In this document: in pieces, positions 8,209-15,300 of the stretch
How positions within the stretch are numbered: the stretch's first letter is position 1
Layout: each line of letters begins with the position of its first letter
Source of the DNA: Desulforegula conservatrix Mb1Pa
Lineage (GTDB): Bacteria > Desulfobacterota > Desulfobacteria > Desulfobacterales > Desulforegulaceae
Reading direction: 5' to 3'
Length of the DNA: 33,523 nt
Assembly: GCF_000426225.1 (NCBI RefSeq)
Contig: NZ_AUEY01000043.1
Location: 1-33,523, forward strand
Position numbers and translations under genes: made by a program
Notes under the pieces: generated by a model
Told to the model about the DNA's origin: nothing
Seen by the model: the letters and a program-made list of their open reading frames with translations, nothing else
Database searches by the model: none

Positions 8209-8895
8209 ATGCTGGATATGCTGGCTTTTCAAAGCTCGGCCCCTAATTCAGGGCTTTTGCCTATAATATATACGATTTTGCTGTCCTTTATGCTTTCTTC
8301 GGTCATAGGTGTCACATATATCAAAACATTCCGGGGCTTGTCCTACTCAAGGAATTATGTTCAGGCTGTGATTCTGATTGCCATTATTGCGGCAACAATT
8401 ATTCATGCCATCGGCGACAGCCTTGCGAGGGGGCTTGGGATGATGGGGGCGCTTGCAATAATAAGATTCAGAACCACTCTCAGAGATCCGCGGGATATAA
8501 TGTTTATATTTGCTTCGATTGCTGCAGGCATCGGATGCGGGGTCGGAACGTATAACGCAGCTATTTTCGGAACATTTGGGTTTATTATGACAGCTTTTTT
8601 ACTTTATTACAGTCAATTGGGATTGGCAAGCTCTTTTGACGGTATGTTGCGGTTTAATATTGAAAACACGGATGAAGGCAGGCATGAGCTGGAAAATCTC
8701 CTGAAAAAATATTGCAGGAATTTTGTGCTCATCACTTTGCGTGACATGCAGCAGGGAGAGCGTCTTGATTACGCTTATCATGTCAAACTCAGGAATACCG
8801 GAGAGAGCGCCGCGCTTGTGAAGGAACTGCCGGAAAAAATACCTTCTGTCAGGGGTGTAGGGCTTATGCTCCAGGAAAGCTCGGTCGAGCTTTAG
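8209..8895 (+). CDS. DUF4956 membrane protein
   Basis: This encodes a 228-residue protein. I chose ATG 8209 because CGGAGGA (8194-8200) lies eight bases upstream; an upstream in-frame ATG at 8158 has no such site. The N-terminal 140 residues carry about four membrane helices. They include the family signature GALAIIRFRTTLRDPRDIMF, a Gly-rich, Arg-containing stretch resembling MgtC-type proteins. The C-terminal 85 residues are soluble and look like a small alpha/beta sensor or regulatory domain. DUF4956 genes are commonly next to VTC-domain genes, as here, and a role as the membrane partner of the VTC enzyme is a reasonable inference. No transport activity is established. Confidence 0.85.
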   Translation: MLDMLAFQSSAPNSGLLPIIYTILLSFMLSSVIGVTYIKTFRGLSYSRNYVQAVILIAIIAATIIHAIGDSLARGLGMMGALAIIRFRTTLRDPRDIMFIFASIAAGIGCGVGTYNAAIFGTFGFIMTAFLLYYSQLGLASSFDGMLRFNIENTDEGRHELENLLKKYCRNFVLITLRDMQQGERLDYAYHVKLRNTGESAALVKELPEKIPSVRGVGLMLQESSVEL

Positions 8896-8970
8896 GTGGA
8901 TTTTGTTTGACAAGAAACAACAGTTCTTTGTCTTTCAGATAGGTTAATGCCGGATTTGATAACAAAAACA

Positions 8971-9053
8971 TTCTAAAAATATTGAAACAATTAAATATCA
9001 GGATCTGATCCGGTTATCCCTGGTCAGATAGTCAAGTGAAAGAACTTATGAAA
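8971..9053 (+). repeat. duplicated leader, copy A (upstream copy)
   Basis: This 83-bp segment is about 88% identical by eye to 9333-9416, which is the immediate leader and first codons of the beta-helix gene. It keeps the dyad ATCTGATCCGG (9003-9013) / CCTGGTCAGAT (9019-9029) and an ATG at 9048. That ATG begins a 24-codon frame ending at TAA 9120-9122 whose product (MKGYLLFRCGSYSCEITIKY..) resembles nothing I know. It is probably a duplication remnant. The rest of the 8896-9410 gap holds only this repeat, a T5/A5 hairpin and AT-rich DNA. Confidence 0.7.
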
Positions 9054-9242
9054 GGCTATCTTCTATTTAGGTGTGGAAGTTATTCCTGTGAAATAACTAT
9101 CAAATATTACGGCTTAAAATAACTCCGGCGGGTCGCTTTTTAAAAAAGCTCCGCAAAAATTTTTAGGTAAGCAAGCAGTGCATATACAACAATTAGGATC
9201 TTTGTGCATGATAATAACAAAAACATAAAGTTTTTGAGGGGT

Positions 9243-9272
9243 TTGGGGAACTTTTTACAAAAAGTTCCCCAA
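9243..9272. repeat. T5/A5 hairpin repeat, copy 2
   Basis: TTGGGGAACTTTTT (9243-9256) and AAAAAGTTCCCCAA (9259-9272) form a perfect 14-bp stem with a 2-nt loop. It is the same design as 1780-1813. A smaller GCTTTTTaAAAAAGC palindrome lies just upstream near 9136-9150. It may serve as a bidirectional terminator. Confidence 0.6.
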
Positions 9273-9332
9273 TATTCAGAATCACAAAAAGGTTTAGTAT
9301 CTCGCTTTTCAACATCTAAGGGGAGCATAGCC

Positions 9333-9416
9333 TTCTAAAAATATTGGAACAATTAAATATCGGGATCTGATCCGGTTATTCCAGGTCAGATAATCAAGGG
9401 GAAAGAATTTATGAAA
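9333..9416 (+). promoter_or_regulatory. leader of the beta-helix gene with conserved dyad (copy B)
   Basis: The dyad ATCTGATCCGG (9365-9375) / CCAGGTCAGAT (9381-9391) can form an 11-position stem with one mismatch and one G-T wobble. It ends just ahead of the ribosome site AAGGGG (9396-9401). Both arms are conserved in the second copy at 8971-9053, while bases around them differ. It could be an operator or an RNA hairpin controlling translation. Confidence 0.45.
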
Positions 9417-11792
9417 AAGAGATTGGCCTTATTTTTGTTTTTCATGCTGGCGCCAGCATTTTTATTAACAGGTCAGTGCATTGCATCAGAAACCATTGCA
9501 ATTTCAGGAGTCGATATTTCACCGTCAAGGATGCCTGTCCAGCCGGGCGATTCCGTGTCAGTGACAGTCAATGCCGCATCATCAAGCAATTCCCCTGTTT
9601 ATTACAAATTCTATTATTGTGGAAACTACGGAAGCGCCGAATACGCAAATTCTACATGGGTGACTGTTCAGGAATATTCCACAAATAACACATGCAATTA
9701 TTCTTTCCCTGATTCCGGCGCATATGTTGTTGTCGTAAGAGCTGTCACAGATCCTGTAAACGAGCCGTCAGCCCTTCCGATCGTTGGGGGTGTGGTCGCG
9801 GTCGGAGGTGGAACTGATACCGTCAACATATCATCATTCGCTTCAACGGCTACTCCGTCACTTAAAGCAGGCGAATCAGTTACCCTGGCTCTAAATGCTT
9901 TCACTACCGGAGGTAACCAGGTTTCATACAAATTCTACTACTGTGCCAATTATGGAACGGCAGATTACGAAACAAGTGTCTGGACTGCGGTTCAGGAGTA
10001 TTCTCCGGTCAATTATTCAAGCTACACTTTTCCGGACGCAGGCAATTATATCGTGGTCGCAAGGGCGGTGACAGATCCTTCAAATGAACCTGCAGCTCTG
10101 CCTATTTTTGGCGGACTTATATCGGTTAATCCATCATCTGCCCAGGGCGGATCGGATGCCCTGGCCGAAGAAATTCTTAAAAGTTCAAGTATTACTAAAA
10201 TAAAACTGAACGGAAGTTCCATAAGTGTAGAAGGAACAGGGGCGACTGTTTCCGGGAACAAGGTCACGATAACATCGGGCAGATCATACTATATCAGCGG
10301 GACGCTTTCAGACGGCCAGATAATAGTGGATTCTTCAGATTCGGCAACTGTCGGGCTTGTATTAAACGGCGCCGACATTACCTGTTCGTCAGGTTCTCCT
10401 ATATATGTGAAAAATTCCGCAAAAACAGTGATGGTGCTTGCTGAAAACACCCTGAACAAGATCACTGACGGGGTTTCATACATATTCGAAGATGTTTCCT
10501 CTGATGAGCCAAATGCCGCGGTTTTCAGCAAGGATGAGCTTTTTGTATGCGGCTACGGTACTCTAAACATCAACGGGCAATATAATGACGGAATAGCGAG
10601 CAAGGACGGGCTGACTTTTTCGGGCGGAACCATCAATGTCACATCCGTGGATGACGGAATAAGGGGCAAGGATTTTGTCGCTGTCAAAGGTGGCAGTATA
10701 ACGGTCAATGCCAAGGGAGACGGCTTCAAATCCGACAATTCTGAGGATACGACAAAGGGATTCATTTCAGTTGAATCAGGTGTGATAAACGTGACCGCAG
10801 GAGGTGACGCGTTAGATGCCGAAACAACCGTAACAGTGGCTGACGGAACTCTGAACATATCGTCAGGTGGTGGCAGCGGAAGCGTTATAACCTCAGACCT
10901 TTCTGCCAAGGGCATCAAGGGGAATTCAGGCATTACAATCGGCGGAGGAAATATTTCCATAAATTCTGCGGACGATGCCATCCATTCCAACGGAACCGTG
11001 ACTGTGAACGACGGAACTCTCTCGATCAGCACAGGAGATGACGCGGTTCATGCAGATACTTCAATCGTTGTTAACGGAGGAATCATTTCGGTTTTAAAGT
11101 CTTATGAAGGTATTGAGAGCGCTTTGATAACCATTAACAACGGTAACATACACATAGTCGCAAGTGATGACGGCATAAATGGAGCAGGCGGCAATGACGG
11201 CTCAGGAACCATCGCCGGCCCGGGGATAATGCCGATGCCCGGAGGTGGGCGTCCTGGCCAGGATAGCTTCGCATCCGCAAGCACTTTCGGTCTGTATATA
11301 AACGGAGGCTATGTGTCTGTTGATGCCATGGGTGACGGCATAGACATAAATGGTTATATAGAAATGACAAATGGCGTCGTGCTTGTAAATGGCCCCACCA
11401 ACAATGGCAATGGCCCGCTTGATTATGATTCATATTTTAAAATGACAGGCGGTTTTCTTGTGGCAACCGGAAGTTCAGGCATGGCAATGGCTCCAAGCAC
11501 AAACTCGACCCAGAACTCCGTTCTTGTAAATCTGAGTTCTGCAAAATCGGCCGGAACCATTATTCATGTCAGGGACAGCGCAGGCAGGGAGCTTCTTACA
11601 TTTGCTCCTTCGAAAACATATCAGTCGCTTGCATTCTCGTCTCCTCAGCTTGTGAGCGGAACATACGAGATCTACCTTGGCGGAAGTTCCACAGGCACCC
11701 TTGAGGATTCTCTTTATACAGAAGGAGTTTATACTCCAGGAACAAGATATGCCGGCTTTACTGTCTCAAGTATCGTTACATCTGTAAGATAG
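9411..11792 (+). CDS. secreted beta-helix carbohydrate-binding-type protein (Cthe_2159-like)
   Basis: This encodes a 793-residue protein with a Sec signal peptide (residues 1 to about 26). Two tandem homologous modules follow (about 31-133 and 138-240). Each contains YYKFYYC-N-YG, W..VQEYS, FPD.G.Y.VV.RAVTDP.NEP and ALPI.GG, and each has a Cys pair or single Cys at matching positions. From about residue 255 the sequence is a long run of short strands with recurring DDGI, ADDAIHSNG, GDDAVHAD, SDDGINGAGG and GDGIDINGYI motifs. These are Ca-binding-looking Asp/Gly turns of a right-handed beta-helix, as in Cthe_2159, a clostridial cell-surface polygalacturonate binder. A Gly/Pro/Met-rich loop lies near residue 605. 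Downstream of VTC and DUF4956, it is probably the surface or secreted product of the cluster. The binding target is unknown. Confidence 0.8.
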   Translation: MKKRLALFLFFMLAPAFLLTGQCIASETIAISGVDISPSRMPVQPGDSVSVTVNAASSSNSPVYYKFYYCGNYGSAEYANSTWVTVQEYSTNNTCNYSFPDSGAYVVVVRAVTDPVNEPSALPIVGGVVAVGGGTDTVNISSFASTATPSLKAGESVTLALNAFTTGGNQVSYKFYYCANYGTADYETSVWTAVQEYSPVNYSSYTFPDAGNYIVVARAVTDPSNEPAALPIFGGLISVNPSSAQGGSDALAEEILKSSSITKIKLNGSSISVEGTGATVSGNKVTITSGRSYYISGTLSDGQIIVDSSDSATVGLVLNGADITCSSGSPIYVKNSAKTVMVLAENTLNKITDGVSYIFEDVSSDEPNAAVFSKDELFVCGYGTLNINGQYNDGIASKDGLTFSGGTINVTSVDDGIRGKDFVAVKGGSITVNAKGDGFKSDNSEDTTKGFISVESGVINVTAGGDALDAETTVTVADGTLNISSGGGSGSVITSDLSAKGIKGNSGITIGGGNISINSADDAIHSNGTVTVNDGTLSISTGDDAVHADTSIVVNGGIISVLKSYEGIESALITINNGNIHIVASDDGINGAGGNDGSGTIAGPGIMPMPGGGRPGQDSFASASTFGLYINGGYVSVDAMGDGIDINGYIEMTNGVVLVNGPTNNGNGPLDYDSYFKMTGGFLVATGSSGMAMAPSTNSTQNSVLVNLSSAKSAGTIIHVRDSAGRELLTFAPSKTYQSLAFSSPQLVSGTYEIYLGGSSTGTLEDSLYTEGVYTPGTRYAGFTVSSIVTSVR

Positions 11793-11829
11793 GCTGTCTT
11801 GTGAATATTGTGAAAAAATTAAAATATCC

Positions 11830-11860
11830 GAAAACAGGCATAAACGGCTGTTTTTCCCGC
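11830..11860 (+). terminator. possible terminator after the beta-helix gene
   Basis: GAAAACAGG (11830-11838) and CCTGTTTTC (11852-11860) form a perfect 9-bp stem 38 bp beyond the stop codon, with a T-rich loop. It would end the cluster transcript if functional. Confidence 0.45.
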
Positions 11861-11939
11861 TCCTGTTTTCATAGATATCCATTTTTACAGCCCTGAAAGG
11901 CCAGGATACAATAGCCTGGGGCAACGCTTGTTTTTTTTT

Positions 11940-11990
11940 GCACGCACCACTTGTTTGACGCAGGTGGTGTGTGGGAAAGCGCTACACACC
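11940..11990. repeat. REP-like hairpin, GTGCGTGG family, copy 2
   Basis: CACGCACCAC and GTGGTGTGTG form an imperfect stem (one mismatch), and ACACACCCTG follows. The trailing bases (TTTGCCTTGTTTCAAC) match those after the copy at 26588-26620, which supports a shared repeat unit larger than the hairpin alone. Confidence 0.5.
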
Positions 11991-12025
11991 CTGTTTTTGC
12001 CTTGTTTCAACAATATTGCTGGACT

Positions 12026-12161
12026 CGCAAAAGTCAAAAATGGGCGGTGTCGTCATGCCGGACTTAATCCGGTTCCAGTTTTTTCAGACACTTCTGGATT
12101 CCGGCTCCCTGTTTTCACCGGGACAGGCCCTGCCGGAATGACGGGAATAGGACTTTTTGCG
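12026..12161. repeat. long palindromic intergenic repeat, CGTCATTCCGG family, copy 2
   Basis: Outer arms CGCAAAAGTC (12026-12035) and GACTTTTTGCG (12151-12161) enclose CGTCATGCCGG near 12051 and CCGGAATGACG near 12133-12143. The motifs and order match 3745-3858. A short open frame over this region (11928-12227) is a repeat artefact. The rest of the 11793-12314 gap shows nothing else that I can name. Confidence 0.6.
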
Positions 12162-12314
12162 GCTTTGTCTATATTGCCCCTCCCTGCAACCATGATTCGA
12201 GTACCTTCGCACAATCAACAAATTTAGCTTTGTCATTTTTTCGTACACATTATATATTGACCACAGTTTTTAATTCCCTTTGCCATTCCGTAAAACCATC
12301 CACAGGAGAATAAA

Positions 12315-15300
12315 ATGAAAAGGCTCATCGGATTTTTTATATCTATTATTGCAGCCGTAACAGGCAGATTTTCCTGGACTGCGCCGCCCTGGATTACTTC
12401 CATAAATGGTTTCAGGAAAAATAAACCAGGAGCTTTTTATTCCTTGATGATCCTCTTTTTTTTGATCGTTTGCGGAAGTGTTAGCGGGTATATTTACTGG
12501 AAAAAGATGCCCAAACCTGATCTCATTGTTCTAAAAACAAGGCTTGCCGAAATAAAACCACCATCCGAGGAAATTATTGAGCCAGAGCCTTTGTATATTG
12601 ATTTCAGCAGGGAATCCTCAAAAGGCGGGCCTGCCCTTTCTGCTGCAAGGCTTGATCTCGCTGGGAAGCCCATAACATCTGGAATAGCAATCGAACCTGC
12701 ATTTGAGGGAGCATGGAGCTGGGAAGCGAGCGGCAGGACAATAAAATTTCAGCCTAAGAATAATTGGCCAGCTGCCAGAAAATTTACAGTCAGTATTTCT
12801 CCTGAAATCCTGGAGAAAAAGGCAAAGCTCAAGGAAAACAGAATTGATTTTGAAACCTCTAAATTCAAGGCCACATTTGAAGTTGCTCCCAAATTCTATA
12901 CTGATCCAAGGAACAGATCTGTTCATCAGGCAATTGCTACGGCTGTTTTTACCCATTTTGTCGAAGAAAAAAGCATACGTGAAGGCCTTTCGCTTAGTTT
13001 TCCTGACAAATCTGGCAAAAATGTTCCTGTGAATTATTCGCTTACAATCGATAAGACAGGGCGTAGAGCGCATATTCTTTCAGATCCTCTGAAAATAGGT
13101 GCTGAAGAGCAGTTCATGACAGTTAGTCTTGATAAGAGGCTTAAAACTTCCCAGGGCGGGGCAGGGCTATCTGAAGATCTTTCAGGGAAACTCAAAATCC
13201 CGGCTGTATCGACATTTTTCACGATAAACGAGATGAGGGCCACAATAATTCCTGATCTCAAGAAAGAGCCTGAACAGACAATCACCCTGGCTTTTTCAGA
13301 TTCCATAAAAAGAAAGACTCTGGACGGCAAAATCAAGGCGTGGCTTCTTCCTTTAAAAAATCCGGAAAACGAGGAAGAACACTGGACGAGCCAGAATGAG
13401 GTGACTCCGGCTCTTCTTGAAAAATCCGGCGATTTGCCTTTGAAACTTGCCGAAACCCTCGGTGAGTCTTCGGACAGATTCGGCCTCGTCTTTGACGCTC
13501 CTGAGGGCAGGGATATTTATGTAAAGATAGAGTCAGGAATAAAATCAGACAGCGGTTACGAGCTTTCAAAAAAATACGACGCAGTAATGAGAGCTCCTTC
13601 TTATCCGAAAGAGGCCAAAATTGTGGGCCAGGGCGGTTTTATGGCGTCATCCGGCAGCAAGACACTTTCGATCCAGGCAAGGGGAGTCGAGGCTGTGAAG
13701 GTTTTTGTAAGAAGACTTCTTCCCCAGCAGCTTCACCATCTTGTAACCCAGACATACGGCGATATAACAAATCCTTCTTTCCACAACTGGAATTTTTCAG
13801 AGGCCAATATCAGCGAAGGATTTGAAAAGGTCATTCCGCTTTCTCCAAAGGATTCCAAAACTCCGGTTTATACGAGTCTCAATCTTTCCGAATATATTGA
13901 TCCCAATGGCATTAAACCAGGAGTGTTTTTCATAGAAATAAAAGGCTGGGATACAGAAAACAATGCCCCTGTCACACAGTCTTATGATGATCAGTCTGAA
14001 TACAGCTCATACTCTGCGGCTGCTTCTGGTAATGCGAACAATGCCGCATCAGAAGAAGCATCAGGTGATGAGTCGTCAGACGGAAATGGAGAGGGCAGTG
14101 AAGAAGGCGAGTATGCAGAGGGGGAAGGCTATAATAGCAATAACAGCTATGCCAGAAGCTATCAGCCTTCTTTTGTGGACAAGCGCACGATAATAGTCAC
14201 AGACCTTGCAATTCTAATCAAGAACGGAGTCGATAAGGGCAGGGATATTTTTGTCGAATCTGTTTCATCCGGATCTCCAGCTAAAGATGTTGAAATTTCT
14301 GTTGTGGCAAAAAACGGGCAGGCTCTTCAGAGTGGAAGAACAGGAGAAGATGGACATGTGGTTTTTCCTGAACTTGGGGAGTCGTCAGATCCTGGACGTG
14401 AGGCGGCATTCTGCATGGTTAAAAAAGGTTCTGACATATCTTTTCTGCCTTTTAACAGAAGTCAGCGCCAGCTTGACATGTCCAGGTTCGATATCGGCGG
14501 CGTAAATACAGGTCTTCTCGACAAAAATCAGCTTAACGCCTTTGTTTTTACAGACAGAGGGATATACAGACCCGGAGAGACAGCCAATATCGCTTTTATG
14601 GTCAGATCCAAGGGGCTGGCAATTCCAGCCGGGATTCCTCTTCAGATACATATTTCCGGGCCCCAGGGCACTCTTTTGAAAAAGAATATTCAGGTTCCTG
14701 AAACCGGATTCTTTGATATAAATTTCCCTTCAAATCCAGCATCTGCAACAGGCGCACATCAGGCCGAGTTATTCATTCTATCTGAAAAAGGACAGACTGA
14801 TAGAATGATTGGTAGCGTTTCATTCAAAATAGAGGAATTCGAGCCTGACAGAATGAAAATGGCAAGTGTCCTGTCTGATAAAAATCCTGGCTGGGCTCTT
14901 CCTGAAAATCTGAGCGCAAATGTAACCCTGAAAAATCTTTTTGGTTCACCAGCCCAAAACAGAAAGGTTAAGGGAAAACTGATTCTGCAACCAACAGGAT
15001 TCAGTTTCGATAAATATCCCGGTTATGTTTTTACAGATCCTTTGACAGTGAAAGACAAGCCTTTAAAAGCGGTTATCCAGGAAATCGAGGAAAGCGTAAC
15101 TGACAGTAACGGCCAGACTGAAGTCAAGCTCGACCTCGGGAGATTCGAGAAGGGAACATACAGAATGACCCTTTCCCTGGAGGGTTTTGATGAAGGAGGG
15201 GGCAGGGGAGTCAAGGCTTTCAATACTTCACTCGTTTCTCCGATGAAAGTGATCGCTGGATTCAAGGCGGACGGAGATCTGGCATTTGTAAGGCAGGGTT

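Noticed and set aside
9140-9328. 62-residue minus-strand frame
   Set aside because: It runs through the T5/A5 hairpin repeat and has no ribosome site or family resemblance.
10553-11032. Minus-strand frames inside the beta-helix gene
   Set aside because: They are shadows of the repetitive Asp/Gly/Thr codon pattern; the + strand encodes a complete signal-peptide protein.
11928-12227. 99-residue + strand frame
   Set aside because: It spans two intergenic repeat elements and has no recognisable protein features.
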